This document shows positions 17,537 to 26,895 of a stretch of 64,000 nucleotides of DNA, one piece after another. The first letter of the stretch is position 1. Each line of letters starts with the position of its first letter. The notes below the pieces were generated by a model, which saw nothing but the letters and a program-made list of their open reading frames with translations, searched no databases and was not told the origin of the DNA. The stretch lies in the NCBI RefSeq assembly GCF_000801335.2, contig NZ_JSEH01000007.1:1-64000 (forward strand). Direction: 5' to 3'. The DNA is from Desulfovibrio sp. TomC. GTDB taxonomy: Bacteria; Desulfobacterota; Desulfovibrionia; Desulfovibrionales; Desulfovibrionaceae. Position numbers and translations under genes: made by a program.

Positions 17537-18988
17537 CTATTTCCGGGTCAGCCCCAGAGAGGCCACAATGGCCTCGGCCGCCTTGGCCGTATAGGCTTCG
17601 GGGGTCAGGGCCGCCTTGTCGGACTCGGTGAGAATCGCCCGGGGCCGGTTGACGTATTTGGCGTCGGAAGTCACGCCGTATTCGGCCGGGAAGCTGTCCT
17701 CGAAATACATCTGCTGGAAGCCGATGAATTTGAGGTGATGGGCCGTGGCGTCCAGGATCGAGACTTCCGAGGCCTCGACCAACCCCTGCTCCCGGGCCTT
17801 GATAAGGCCGGCCAGACACTCGCCGCCCTGAGTGCAGCTGATGTGCCCGTGGCGGTTGGCCAGGAGCATCCCTTCGACAATGGCCTGCTCGGTCACCTGG
17901 ATCACCTGGAAGCTGCCGGGACCGCCGATTTTTTCGTATTCCTTGGCAAAATGGGCCACCCTGGGAAACGAGACCGGATTGCCGATCATGGCCGCCTGGG
18001 CCGCGCTCGGGGTCACGGCCACCGGCTCGAAATGCCGTTTGGCCGGGTCGGCTTCGTCGTAATACTGGAAGACCGGGTCGGCGTGATGGGACTGCACCCC
18101 GAAAATGCGCGGCAGGGAGCGGATGATGCCGAGCTTTTTGAGTTTCAAAAAGCCGCCCATGATGGCTGTCACGTTGCCGGCGTTGCCGATGGGCACGAAC
18201 ACGCATTTGCGGTAGGTGTCCCAGCCAAACCACTGGGCCACTTCAAAGGCGTAGGATTCCTGGCCGAGGATGCGCCAGGCGTTTTTGGAATTGAGCAGGG
18301 CCACCCGGTAGTTGTCGGCCAGAAGCTCGACCACCTTCATGCAGTCGTCAAAGACCCCGGGCACCTCGATGACGGTGGCGCCGCTGCCCAGCGGCTGGGC
18401 CAGCTGCTGCGGCGTCACCTTGCCCTTGGGCAGGATCACCACCGACTTGATGGGACCGCCCACATAGGCGGCATAGAGCGCAGCGGCAGCCGAGGTGTCG
18501 CCGGTCGAAGCGCACACCGTCAGCACCGAATCCCAGCCGTTGACCCGGACCAAGTGCTTTAAATAACTGAATGCACAGGCCATGCCCCGGTCCTTGAAGG
18601 AGGCGCTGGGGTTTTGGCCGTCGTTTTTGTAGTAAAACGGCGCGCCGACCAGCTCGGTCAGGGCGTCATTGGCCGCCACGATGGGAGTGTGGCCCTCGCC
18701 AAGGTAGACAATGTCTTCCTCGTCCATGACCGGGGCCATGAGTTCGTAAAAGCGCAAAACGCCGCGAAGGGCCGTCACCCGGGTGGAGGCGCGCTTGTCA
18801 AAGAGTCCCTGCCAGTAGCTGGCCGGATATTCGAGCAGGCTGTCAAAGGAAGTGTCTTCCAGAATGAACACCCCGCCGCAATGGGGGCAGGTGTAGTAAA
18901 GCTCGTGAATGTCGAACCGGGCCTGACAGCCCAGGCAGACATATTCCATCGTACCCCGGTATTTGGGGAAATCGCTGACCGTAATCAT
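17537..18988 (-). CDS. thrC: Threonine synthase
   Basis: PLP enzyme of 483 residues converting O-phosphohomoserine to threonine. An N-terminal zinc-ribbon-like segment (YVCLGCQARFD, YYTCPHCGG) precedes the catalytic domain, as in the longer threonine synthases. The PLP Lys is in NPSASFKDRGMA, and the phosphate-binding loop is IGNAGNVTA. ATG 18988 has AAAGGAAG upstream. It follows the DUF456 gene by 13 bp and may share its message. The enzyme is cytoplasmic. Confidence 0.95.
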   Translation of the reverse strand: MITVSDFPKYRGTMEYVCLGCQARFDIHELYYTCPHCGGVFILEDTSFDSLLEYPASYWQGLFDKRASTRVTALRGVLRFYELMAPVMDEEDIVYLGEGHTPIVAANDALTELVGAPFYYKNDGQNPSASFKDRGMACAFSYLKHLVRVNGWDSVLTVCASTGDTSAAAALYAAYVGGPIKSVVILPKGKVTPQQLAQPLGSGATVIEVPGVFDDCMKVVELLADNYRVALLNSKNAWRILGQESYAFEVAQWFGWDTYRKCVFVPIGNAGNVTAIMGGFLKLKKLGIIRSLPRIFGVQSHHADPVFQYYDEADPAKRHFEPVAVTPSAAQAAMIGNPVSFPRVAHFAKEYEKIGGPGSFQVIQVTEQAIVEGMLLANRHGHISCTQGGECLAGLIKAREQGLVEASEVSILDATAHHLKFIGFQQMYFEDSFPAEYGVTSDAKYVNRPRAILTESDKAALTPEAYTAKAAEAIVASLGLTRK

Positions 18989-19001
18989 GCCGCTTCCTTT
19001 G

Positions 19002-19508
19002 TTAAGCAGGCCACAGTTCCCGGGCGCTGGCCGTCCACATGACGACGCCGCAGGCCACCTTGGCCGTCAGCCCGAACACCTTGCCGTACATGGCTCCCAA
19101 AGCGGCGCGCCGGGCCTCGGCGTCGTCGCGTCCGTGCAGCCGTTCAAACATATAACAGCCGAAAAAGGCCCCGGCAACGGCCCCGAAAAGCGCCCCCAGG
19201 CCCAGGAAAAACGGCGCGCCGCACAGCGCGCCGCCAAGAGCCCCGAGAAAACCGCCCAGATTGCCTTTGCCCGTCGCCCCGTAGCGTTTGGCTCCAAAGA
19301 GCTGGGCAAAAAGCTCGACCGCCTCTCCAGCCAGGGCCACACACACCAGCAAGGCGTAAAACCCGAACCCCAGATGGAGCGTCGGATGGAGTACGTCCCA
19401 CAGGACCACCAGCCCAAGCATGGCCCAGTTCCCCGGCAATCCGAAGACATGCAGGGCCAGACAGGCGAGCAAGACCAACAGGAACACCGTCAAAAGGACA
19501 AGGCTCAC
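19002..19508 (-). CDS. DUF456-family membrane protein
   Basis: 168 residues, several hydrophobic segments and Gly-rich helices (NLGGFLGALGGALCGAPFFLGLGALFGAVAGAFFGCY), matching the DUF456 family, whose function is unknown. The GTG start overlaps the paaK stop by 4 bp (GTGA), so it is translationally coupled to paaK. It should sit in the inner membrane. Confidence 0.8.
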   Translation of the reverse strand: MSLVLLTVFLLVLLACLALHVFGLPGNWAMLGLVVLWDVLHPTLHLGFGFYALLVCVALAGEAVELFAQLFGAKRYGATGKGNLGGFLGALGGALCGAPFFLGLGALFGAVAGAFFGCYMFERLHGRDDAEARRAALGAMYGKVFGLTAKVACGVVMWTASARELWPA

Positions 19509-20803
19509 GCGCCGACTCCACGTTTATCGAGGACGCGGGTTGCCTTGCCCTCGGTCTTGGGCAGGCTGTTGCGTTCGACCAGCTCCACCTTGGGCGTGAC
19601 CAGCAACTCGTCGCGAAGCCGTGAGGCGATGCGCTTTTGCAAGGCCCCGAGCTGGCGCATGTCCTCAACGAAAAACTCGTCGCGGATCTCCACCTTGACC
19701 CGGATGTTGTCGATATAGCCGTCGCGCTCAAGGACGATCTGGTAATCCTGCCCTACTTCCGGCATGGCCAGCAGCACCCGTTCGATCTGCATGGGGAAAA
19801 TATTGACGCCTTTTATTATGATCATGTCGTCGCAGCGCCCGTGCAGCCGGTCGATGCGGCGATGGACCCGGCCGCAGGGACAGGGACCGGTCAGGAAACG
19901 GGTCATGTCCCGGGTGCGGTAGCGGATGACCGGCATCCCCTCGCGGCCAAGGGTGGTCATAACCAGCTCGCCCAGTTCGCCGTCAGGCACAGGCTCGCCC
20001 GTGACCGGATCGACGATCTCGGCCAGATAGGCGTCCTCCCAGACATGCATCCCGTGCTGCTCCTGGCATTCGAAGGCCACGCCCGGACCGTTCATCTCGG
20101 AAAGACCATAGGAGTTGTAGGCCTTGAGGCCGTAGAGTTCCTGCAGCCGCTGGCGGGCTTCCTCGGTGTAGGGTTCGGCTCCGACCAGAGCGATGCGCAG
20201 GGAAAGGGACTTGGGATCGAGGCCAAGCTCGGCAAAAATGGCGGAGAGGTACAGGGCATAGGACGGGATGATATGGATGCCCGTGACCTTGAAGTCGGTC
20301 AAAAGCTTGATCTGGCGGTGGCTGTTGCCGGCCCCGGCCGGGATGGTCAGGCAGCCAAGGCGTTCTGCGCCGTAGTGGATACCAAGGCCCCCGGTGAAAA
20401 GGCCGTAGCCGGACATGTTCTGAAACACGTCGGTGCGCCTCAGGCCAGCCATGTGCATGCACCGGGCCATCAGCGAGGCCCACCAGTCCAGGTCGTTTTG
20501 GGTATGATATATGACCGTGGGGGTGCCGGTGGTGCCGGAGGAGGCGTGCATGCGCACCATCTCGGACACGGGCATGGCCAGCATGGCGTCGGGGTAGCTG
20601 TCGCGCAGATCCTGCTTGGTGGTAAACGGAATGCGGGGCACATCGGCCAGACTGGCGACCGAGGCAGGATCAAAACCGACCTCGGCAAACCGCCGGCTGT
20701 AAAACGGCGATTTGGTCGCCTGGGTCAGCGACCAGCGCAACCGCGTGAGTTGCAGGCGCTCTATCTCAAGTCTGGAAAGCGTTTCCGCAGCATCGTAGTA
20801 CAC
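19505..20803 (-). CDS. paaK: Phenylacetate-CoA ligase family protein
   Basis: AMP-forming CoA ligase of 432 residues. The ATP-binding loop is MHASSGTTGTPTVIYHT, and the YGLSEMNGPGVAFECQEQ stretch is typical of PaaK. The start is GTG 20803 with AAGGAG 5 bp upstream. It activates phenylacetate or a related aryl acid to its CoA thioester. Anaerobes that ferment or salvage aromatic amino acids often carry such ligases without a degradation operon, as here. Substrate is inferred from the family. It heads a likely paaK-DUF456-thrC unit. Confidence 0.88.
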   Translation of the reverse strand: MYYDAAETLSRLEIERLQLTRLRWSLTQATKSPFYSRRFAEVGFDPASVASLADVPRIPFTTKQDLRDSYPDAMLAMPVSEMVRMHASSGTTGTPTVIYHTQNDLDWWASLMARCMHMAGLRRTDVFQNMSGYGLFTGGLGIHYGAERLGCLTIPAGAGNSHRQIKLLTDFKVTGIHIIPSYALYLSAIFAELGLDPKSLSLRIALVGAEPYTEEARQRLQELYGLKAYNSYGLSEMNGPGVAFECQEQHGMHVWEDAYLAEIVDPVTGEPVPDGELGELVMTTLGREGMPVIRYRTRDMTRFLTGPCPCGRVHRRIDRLHGRCDDMIIIKGVNIFPMQIERVLLAMPEVGQDYQIVLERDGYIDNIRVKVEIRDEFFVEDMRQLGALQKRIASRLRDELLVTPKVELVERNSLPKTEGKATRVLDKRGVGA

Positions 20804-21106
20804 GACAACTCCTTGGCGGGATGTAAGGCGGTGGGGGCACGCATCTGTGTGTCAGGCCTCAACGGCCACCCTTGGAAACAGGCTGCCGGCACACCCCAAG
20901 GGGAGGGGTCCGGGGGCATCATGCCCCCGGCGGGGTGCAGGGGCAGCGCCCCTGCTTATCAGCCCTGCGCCCAAACGCCCGACGCAGGCTATACCCCTGC
21001 AAGCGCTTGGCTTCAAGGGTTGGCGGAGCAGAAAGCAGAAAAAGCCGCCGCCAGGGATACCCCCGGGGACGCACGGCGAAAAACGTCAAACGGAGGGGAA
21101 AGCCGA
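20804..21106. other. Intergenic region with two hairpins
   Basis: No gene seen in about 300 bp between paaK and dnaB. It holds two perfect inverted repeats: CCGGGGGCAT/ATGCCCCCGG around one C (20910-20930) and GCAGGGGC/GCCCCTGC with loop AGC (20937-20955). These look like a GC-rich mosaic repeat. The ribosome site of paaK lies at the left edge. Confidence 0.55.
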
Positions 21107-22564
21107 TCAGCCCATGCCGAATTCAGACGGGGGCGGGATGTCGGAAAGATTCTCGAAGGCCGTTGATTCCTTGAGGAAAAGAAGCTTCACCATGCCTGTC
21201 GGACCATTGCGCTGCTTGCCGATGATAATTTCGGCCACGTTGTCCTCAGGGGTGAGTTCCTCTTTTTTCTTATAGGCCGCACCGCGATAGAGAAAGATGA
21301 TGACGTCGGCGTCCTGCTCGATAGCGCCGGATTCCCGCAGGTCAGACATCATGGGGCGTTTGTCGGCGCGCTCTTCGACCTTGCGGTTAAGCTGCGACAG
21401 GGCCACCACGGGCACATGCAGTTCCTTGGCCAGGGATTTGAGGCTCCGGGAGATTTCGGAGATTTCCTGTTCGCGCGAATCAATGCGCCGCGAGGCCCGC
21501 ATGAGCTGGAGATAGTCCACCATGATAAGCCCCAGGCCATGTTCGGCCTTGAGCCGGCGGCAGCGGGCGCGCAGGTCCATGGTGGTGATGGCCGGGGTGT
21601 CGTCGATGAAAATCGGCGAGGCAGACAAGTGGTTGGCGGCATCATACAGCCGCGACCAGTCCTCGTCATCAAGCCGCGCCCGGCGCAGCTTGGCCAGATC
21701 GACCTTGCCCCAGCAGCACAGCATGCGTTGCATGATCTGCTCCATGGACATTTCCAGGGAGAAGATCGCAGTCGGAATGGCGCTCATGGCTGCCGCGCGC
21801 ATGGCCACGTTCATGGCAAAAGCGGTCTTGCCCATGGACGGACGACCGGCCACGATGATGAGGTCGGAGGGTTGCAGGCCGGCAGTATATTCGTCGAACT
21901 GGTAGTAGCCAGACGGCACGCCGGTGACCAGTTCCTGGTTCTCCATGCGCTGCTCGATCTGCTCAAAAACCCGGGTGATCAGGTCTTTGGAAGAGCGGAA
22001 GCCCTTGGTCGAGCGGGAGTCGGCAATGGCGAAAATGGCCTGTTCGGACTCATCGAGCAATTGCTCGGTTTCCTGGCCGCCGTCGTAGCAACGGGTGATG
22101 ATATCGACGGCCGTGCTGATGAGCTTGCGCTGAACGGATTTTTCACGAACGATCTCGGCATGGTGCAGGGCATTGGCCGAGGACACCGTGGACGAGGCCA
22201 GATCGCCCAGATAGGCCGGACCGCCCACTTCGTCGAGACGCCCGGAAACCCGCAACGCTTCGGCCAGGGATACGAGATCAATGGGAGCGTTTTTGCGCGA
22301 CAGGTCGAGAATGGCCTGAAAAATATAGCGGTGGGCCGGGGAGTAGAAATCATCCTCATCGACCAGGTCGACGAGATTAAACAGAATGGAATTCTTGAGT
22401 AATATCCCCCCCAGAACCGACTGCTCGGCTTCGAGATTCTGGGGGGGGACTTTTCGCAGGACGTCTGAGGAGACCCGCTCCAGGGCCTGCCCGGTCAGCG
22501 GTTCGCCGCTCCCGGAAAGGCCGGAAGACTTGGAGTTACGCGGTTTCTTCCTCGGGCTGTCCAT
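21107..22564 (-). CDS. dnaB: Replicative DNA helicase
   Basis: DnaB of 485 residues, the hexameric 5'-3' helicase of the replication fork. The N-terminal domain begins LRKVPPQNLEAEQSVLGGIL, and the RecA-like domain has Walker A AGRPSMGKTA, VDYLQLM and an ALSQLNRKVE motif. I place the start at ATG 22564, which overlaps the rplI end by 29 bp; longer readings run through rplI. It is the last gene of the rpsF-rpsR-rplI-dnaB operon, an order common in bacteria. No intein is seen. Confidence 0.94.
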   Translation of the reverse strand: MDSPRKKPRNSKSSGLSGSGEPLTGQALERVSSDVLRKVPPQNLEAEQSVLGGILLKNSILFNLVDLVDEDDFYSPAHRYIFQAILDLSRKNAPIDLVSLAEALRVSGRLDEVGGPAYLGDLASSTVSSANALHHAEIVREKSVQRKLISTAVDIITRCYDGGQETEQLLDESEQAIFAIADSRSTKGFRSSKDLITRVFEQIEQRMENQELVTGVPSGYYQFDEYTAGLQPSDLIIVAGRPSMGKTAFAMNVAMRAAAMSAIPTAIFSLEMSMEQIMQRMLCCWGKVDLAKLRRARLDDEDWSRLYDAANHLSASPIFIDDTPAITTMDLRARCRRLKAEHGLGLIMVDYLQLMRASRRIDSREQEISEISRSLKSLAKELHVPVVALSQLNRKVEERADKRPMMSDLRESGAIEQDADVIIFLYRGAAYKKKEELTPEDNVAEIIIGKQRNGPTGMVKLLFLKESTAFENLSDIPPPSEFGMG

Positions 22565-23063
22565 TGGCTTCGACCTGTGCCCCGGCAGGGGTGACGACGA
22601 CATCTTCATCTTCAGCGCCGCCCTGACGGACAACGGAGACGCGAACCGTGCCGCGCAGTTCCGGCATGAGCTTGACTTCGACATCGTAGTGGCCAAGCGA
22701 CCGGATGGGGTCGGCCAGGACGATTTTCTTGCGGTCGATGTCAAATCCCTGCTCGGCCAGCTTGTCGGCGATGATGGCGGAGGTGACGGAGCCGTACAGC
22801 TTGTCGCCTTCACCAACGCGGACTTCGATCAGGACGGTGGCAGCGGCCAGCTTGTCGGCCAACGACTGGGCATCGGCCACCTGGGCGTCACGCTTGGCTT
22901 GCAGTTTCTTGCGTTCGTTTTCAAAACGGCGCAGGTTGGACTCGCAGGCCAGCATGGCGAGCCCCTGGGGAATCAGATAATTGCGGCCGTACCCGGGTTT
23001 GACGGAGACCTTGTCGCCGAGGCGGCCGAGGTTTTCCACGTCCGCGCGCAAAATAAGTTCCAT
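22536..23063 (-). CDS. rplI: Ribosomal protein L9
   Basis: Large-subunit protein of 175 residues. The N-terminus MELILRADVENLGRLGDKVSVKPGYGRNYLIP is the L9 signature, followed by the long connecting helix (about residues 42-75) and the C-terminal RNA-binding domain. The last 25 residues are an acidic tail beyond the usual length of about 150. It sits 12 bp after rpsR and overlaps dnaB. Confidence 0.96.
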   Translation of the reverse strand: MELILRADVENLGRLGDKVSVKPGYGRNYLIPQGLAMLACESNLRRFENERKKLQAKRDAQVADAQSLADKLAAATVLIEVRVGEGDKLYGSVTSAIIADKLAEQGFDIDRKKIVLADPIRSLGHYDVEVKLMPELRGTVRVSVVRQGGAEDEDVVVTPAGAQVEANGQPEEETA

Positions 23064-23075
23064 GGCTTCCCTACC

Positions 23076-23333
23076 TTACATTTTCTTCAGATGCTCGGCG
23101 CTGTGCGTGGCCGTATAGTACAACATCGCCATCTGGCGGGCGCGCTTGATCTCAAGCGTCAGGCGGCGCTGGCACTTGGCACAGGTGCCGGTGATGCGCC
23201 GGGCAATGATCTTGCCGCGATCCGTAATGAAATCCTTAAGGATATCCGGACGCTTGTAATCAACGGGAAGGTTCTTGTTGGCGCAGAAGCGGCAAAACTT
23301 CTTTTTCGGGGTGAACTTTTTCTTAAATGCCAT
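23076..23333 (-). CDS. rpsR: Ribosomal protein S18
   Basis: Small-subunit protein of 85 residues, partner of S6 on the platform. It has the typical [24 protein letters not shown] block. Four Cys (FCRFC near the start, CAKC in the middle) indicate the zinc-binding form of S18. It starts 3 bp after the rpsF stop. Confidence 0.96.
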   Translation of the reverse strand: MAFKKKFTPKKKFCRFCANKNLPVDYKRPDILKDFITDRGKIIARRITGTCAKCQRRLTLEIKRARQMAMLYYTATHSAEHLKKM

Positions 23334-23336
23334 GGC

Positions 23337-23651
23337 TTAGGCCCCCTCAACAACAGGCACGTATTTGTCGGCAAGCTTGACGGTGATGAACTTCATGATG
23401 CCGTCGGTGATGCGCACGATACGTTCGAATTCAGCGATGGCCGTGGCCGGAGCCGCGAACTCGAAACGGGTGTAATGGCCCCGGGTCTTCTTCTGCACCG
23501 GATACGCCAGTTCCTTCATGCCCCATTCGTCAACAGCCAGCATCGTGGCGTCCTGACGCTCGAGCACCCCTTTGAGGTTCTCGAGAATCTCCTGCCGATT
23601 GTCGGTTGCCAGCTCCGGAGAGAGCAACAGCAAGGCTTCGTACTTCCGCAT
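23337..23651 (-). CDS. rpsF: Ribosomal protein S6
   Basis: Small-subunit protein of 104 residues. The ATG at 23651 has GGAGGAACC directly upstream; an in-frame start 27 bp earlier is rejected. MRKYEALLLLSPEL and the KKTRGHYTRFEFAAP strand are typical. It heads the rpsF-rpsR-rplI-dnaB operon; the promoter must lie in the 210 bp shared with the divergent phosphatase gene. Confidence 0.96.
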   Translation of the reverse strand: MRKYEALLLLSPELATDNRQEILENLKGVLERQDATMLAVDEWGMKELAYPVQKKTRGHYTRFEFAAPATAIAEFERIVRITDGIMKFITVKLADKYVPVVEGA

Positions 23652-23861
23652 GGTTCCTCCTTTTGGTCCATGGCCCATCCTCCGGGACGTGTGTCCTCCG
23701 GGAAGAGCAAGGTGAAGGGGAGTCGTTACCCGCGCCGTCCTGGTCTGTCAAGGACTAAGGCCCATCCTTGCCAATATCGACCCGCCCGTCTACAGAGTTG
23801 GCTGGCCGGAAACCTTCTTTCGCCTTCCGCTCCACCCCAGCCAGCCGCAGCCGAGGTCTCC

Positions 23862-25892
23862 ATGCGCATCCGTACCAAGCTTCTCATCATCCTGCTCGCG
23901 CTGGTTCTGCCCCCACTTGTGGCCATCAGCATCTACGCCCTGCGCGAAGCCCGGCTGCTTGGCCACGAACTGGCCCAACGAGCCGCAGTTTCCTATAAGC
24001 ACGCCGCCGAGTCCGAACTGGCCCTTATGGTGGATCTGATCGGCGAAGACGTGGCCGACAACCGACAGATGCTCGAACTGGCCCTGGCCATGCTTGCCGG
24101 CGATGCCGCCCGCATCCTGGAGACAGCGCCGGACCGCCTGGACGGGAAGCAGCCCGCCGACACGCCCCGGCCGTCCCTGGACGGTCCCGGCGCGATGTCC
24201 CGGGAGCAGGCCGAGCAGGCCGGGGCGGCGCTGCTGGGTCTGGCTCCGACCTTTGACACGCTCAAACACAAGCTTGGCGACAGCATGTTGTGGGCCTACA
24301 TCGCCCGGCCAGACGGCATCATTGCCACGGCCCCGGCCCATGGACCCATGCCCCCCGGCTACGACGCCCGGGAGCGCCCCTGGTTCCGTGGGGCCGTGGA
24401 AACAAACGGCGTGGTCTGGCGTGTTCTCATTGACGCCACCACCAGCCGGCTAACGGCCACTGTCTCGGCCCCGATCCGCAGCCACGACGGCCAGCTGCTC
24501 GGCGTTGTCGGCATCGACGCTCCGCTTGAGTCACTCCTGCCGGAAAGCGACCTGTCCCGGCGATGGGGCGACGGTGTTCGGGCCTGCTTCGTCCAGATCA
24601 ACGGGGACCACCTCGAAATCATCGGCAACCGGGATTTCCTCGACCCGAAACTCGGTTGGAAGACGCCGGTGACGCCAACCCCGCTGGCCATCGACGATCC
24701 GGCCGGACTGTCCAGGCTCCAGACAGCCATGGAATCCCGGCAGGCCGCCCAGCTGCACCTGACGCTTGGCAATGAGGACTATTTCGCCGTGTTGCGGCCC
24801 TTTTCCCTGGCCCCGGCCGGACTGCTCGTGCTGGTCCCCAGGCAGGCGGTGCTGCATCAGGCCGATTCCGCCGAGTCAGCCATTTTGGCGCGCACCCAAA
24901 GCATGATGACCGTGGTGGTCTTCTTTGCCCTCCTGGCCGTGGCTGCGGCGGCGATCCTGGCCTATTACGGCTCCCGGGCGGTGACCCGGCCCCTGACCGG
25001 CCTGTCTGCCGCCGCCGCCCGGCTGGCCGAGGGCGATTTCGAGGCCCGGGCTCCGGTCACCGGGCAGGACGAGCTGGGCCTGTTGGCCCAGACCTTCAAT
25101 ACCATGGCCCCCAAGCTGGCCGAGCGACTGCGGCTCAAGCAGGACATGCAGCTGGCCAAAGAAGTGCAGCAAAACCTGCTGCCCAAGGCCCCACCCCACT
25201 TGCCCGGCCTGGATCTGGCCGGGGCCACGATTTTTTGCGACGAGACCGGCGGCGACTATTTCGACTACCTGTCCTTTGCCCCGGCCCCGGACGGCGGCTG
25301 CGACATCATTGTCGGCGACGCGACCGGCCACGGCATTGCCGCAGCCCTTTTTATGGCCACCGGCCGGGCGCTCTTGCGTGGGGGGCAGGGCGCAGGCAGC
25401 GGCCCGGCCGCCCTGCTCACCCTGGCCAACGTCCTTTTGTGGCAGGATACGGCTGATTCGGGGCGCTTTATCACGCTCTATTTCCTGCGTCTGGAAGGCG
25501 GCGGACTGGCTCCCAAGGGCCGTCTGGTCTGGTCGCGGGCCGGGCATGACCCGGCAATGGTCTACGATCCGGCTACCGACAGCTTTGTCGAACTCCTCGG
25601 CCCGGGGCTGCCGCTTGGCGTCCTGCCGGACTACAGCTACGAAGAGCAGTCCTGTCCGGGACTGTCTCCCGGACAGCTTCTGCTCCTTGGCACGGACGGC
25701 ATCTGGGAGGCCCGCAATCCGGCCGACGCCATGTACGGCAAGGACCGGTTCCGGGAGGTGGTGCGCCGCCACGCCAACCTGTCTGCCGAGGCAATTGTGG
25801 CGGCCGTCCACGCCGATGTGGCCGCTTTCCAGGAGAGCGCCCCCCGCGACGACGACATCACCCTGGTGGTCCTCAAGGCAACAGCTGCCTAA
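23862..25892 (+). CDS. Membrane sensor with HAMP and SpoIIE-type (PP2C) phosphatase domain
   Basis: 676 residues. One N-terminal helix (about 7-27), a large periplasmic sensing region of the Cache type (WAYIARPDGIIATAPAHG, RERPWFRGAV, VVGIDAPLESLLP), a second helix (about 345-370), a HAMP domain (SRAVTRPLTGL onward) and a C-terminal SpoIIE/RsbU serine phosphatase. The metal-binding Asp motifs are in DETGGDYFDY, GDATGHGIAAAL, LGTDGIWEARN and RDDDITLVVL. Such proteins dephosphorylate STAS-domain anti-sigma antagonists when the ligand binds outside. No STAS gene is adjacent; those at 30505 and 40526 are candidates within the window. The ATG at 23862 has GAGG upstream. Confidence 0.88.
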   Translation: MRIRTKLLIILLALVLPPLVAISIYALREARLLGHELAQRAAVSYKHAAESELALMVDLIGEDVADNRQMLELALAMLAGDAARILETAPDRLDGKQPADTPRPSLDGPGAMSREQAEQAGAALLGLAPTFDTLKHKLGDSMLWAYIARPDGIIATAPAHGPMPPGYDARERPWFRGAVETNGVVWRVLIDATTSRLTATVSAPIRSHDGQLLGVVGIDAPLESLLPESDLSRRWGDGVRACFVQINGDHLEIIGNRDFLDPKLGWKTPVTPTPLAIDDPAGLSRLQTAMESRQAAQLHLTLGNEDYFAVLRPFSLAPAGLLVLVPRQAVLHQADSAESAILARTQSMMTVVVFFALLAVAAAAILAYYGSRAVTRPLTGLSAAAARLAEGDFEARAPVTGQDELGLLAQTFNTMAPKLAERLRLKQDMQLAKEVQQNLLPKAPPHLPGLDLAGATIFCDETGGDYFDYLSFAPAPDGGCDIIVGDATGHGIAAALFMATGRALLRGGQGAGSGPAALLTLANVLLWQDTADSGRFITLYFLRLEGGGLAPKGRLVWSRAGHDPAMVYDPATDSFVELLGPGLPLGVLPDYSYEEQSCPGLSPGQLLLLGTDGIWEARNPADAMYGKDRFREVVRRHANLSAEAIVAAVHADVAAFQESAPRDDDITLVVLKATAA

Positions 25893-25897
25893 GGCCG

Positions 25898-26680
25898 TCA
25901 GATCCAGGAGAGCCGGGCCGGATTGCGCGGCGGCACGCCGGCATAGCGCACCTTGGGATAGCCGAGCATCAGGCCGCCTTCGACGATCTGGCCCTGGGGC
26001 AGGCCAAGGGCCTGGCGAAGCGGCGCCGAATGCTTGGCCGCATGGGTGAGCAGACCGGCCCAGCAGGTCCCAAGGCCCCGGGCCACGGCGGCCAGTTCCA
26101 TAAAGGTCAGGGCAATGCCGCAATCCGCCGCCCCGAACGGGGCGTCGGCCGGCACATAGGACACGGCCAGGGCCGGCGCGCTGCGCAGAAAATAGTCCAA
26201 CCCCTGCTCCCACATGGCCGAGTACTTGGGGCGGGTGCCCTGTTGCGCGAAATAGGCGGCAGTCAGACCGGCCAATTCCCGGACCTTGGCCGGGTCGCCA
26301 GTGACGATCCAACCCACTTCCTGGACATTGGACGCGGTCGGGGCAAATCGGGCCACATCCACGAGTTCGGCCAGGACCTCGCGGGCAACCGGCGTGTCCT
26401 TGTAGGCCCGGATGGAGCGACGCCCGCGCAACATGGCGTCCACCACGTCCGGGGCCGGCCAGGAGCGGATGTTCTTTCGCATCTCGGCCGCAGGGACGCG
26501 GCTGTGGGCCAGGGCGTCATGGGGACAGACAGCCACGCAGTGCCCGCAGGCGTTGCACACGGCGGCATCGGCCACAACCGGCCCGCCGTCCTCGCCCGCA
26601 CCCAGACAACCGCTTGGGCACACGGCGACACACAGACCGTCGTGCTTGCAACGCGCGGCATCGACTTCAATGAATTGCAT
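25898..26680 (-). CDS. Ferredoxin-fused nitroreductase-family protein
   Basis: 260 residues: an N-terminal 2[4Fe-4S] ferredoxin domain (CKHDGLCVAVCPSGCL and CNACGHCVAVCPHDAL, eight cluster Cys plus one extra) followed by a nitroreductase FMN domain (RGRRSIRAYKDTPV, APTASNVQEVGW, GLGTCWAG). The fusion lets ferredoxin-type electron carriers feed the flavin. ATG 26680 has GGAGG 6 bp upstream. It ends 5 bp past the stop of the convergent phosphatase gene. The substrate is unknown. Confidence 0.87.
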   Translation of the reverse strand: MQFIEVDAARCKHDGLCVAVCPSGCLGAGEDGGPVVADAAVCNACGHCVAVCPHDALAHSRVPAAEMRKNIRSWPAPDVVDAMLRGRRSIRAYKDTPVAREVLAELVDVARFAPTASNVQEVGWIVTGDPAKVRELAGLTAAYFAQQGTRPKYSAMWEQGLDYFLRSAPALAVSYVPADAPFGAADCGIALTFMELAAVARGLGTCWAGLLTHAAKHSAPLRQALGLPQGQIVEGGLMLGYPKVRYAGVPPRNPARLSWI

Positions 26681-26895
26681 CACAGTCCTCCTGTTCCCCC
26701 TGAGGGGAGGCAACATCCCCCCGAACATCCACTATGCCCGGGGTCAGGACTGACTACTACCCTGCTGCTCCGCTTTGGCAAGAGGGCACGCGCAAGTGCC
26801 GCAGGCACCGGCAGGATACCGGCTGATCCGGGTTTCCCTTGAGCATCGGGCCACCTTGGGATAGAAGTTCCCGGAAGACAACTCACGGAGGCGTC

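Noticed and set aside
17037-18233. 398-residue minus frame and plus frame from 17105
   Set aside because: They read through hairpin repeats and the thrC shadow frames; no motif.
22386-23861. Upstream extension of the phosphatase frame
   Set aside because: It runs antisense through dnaB, rplI, rpsR and rpsF; the signal-anchor and ribosome site place the start at 23862.
24876-26312. 478-residue frame on minus
   Set aside because: Antisense of the phosphatase gene and overlapping the ferredoxin-nitroreductase in another frame; no motif.
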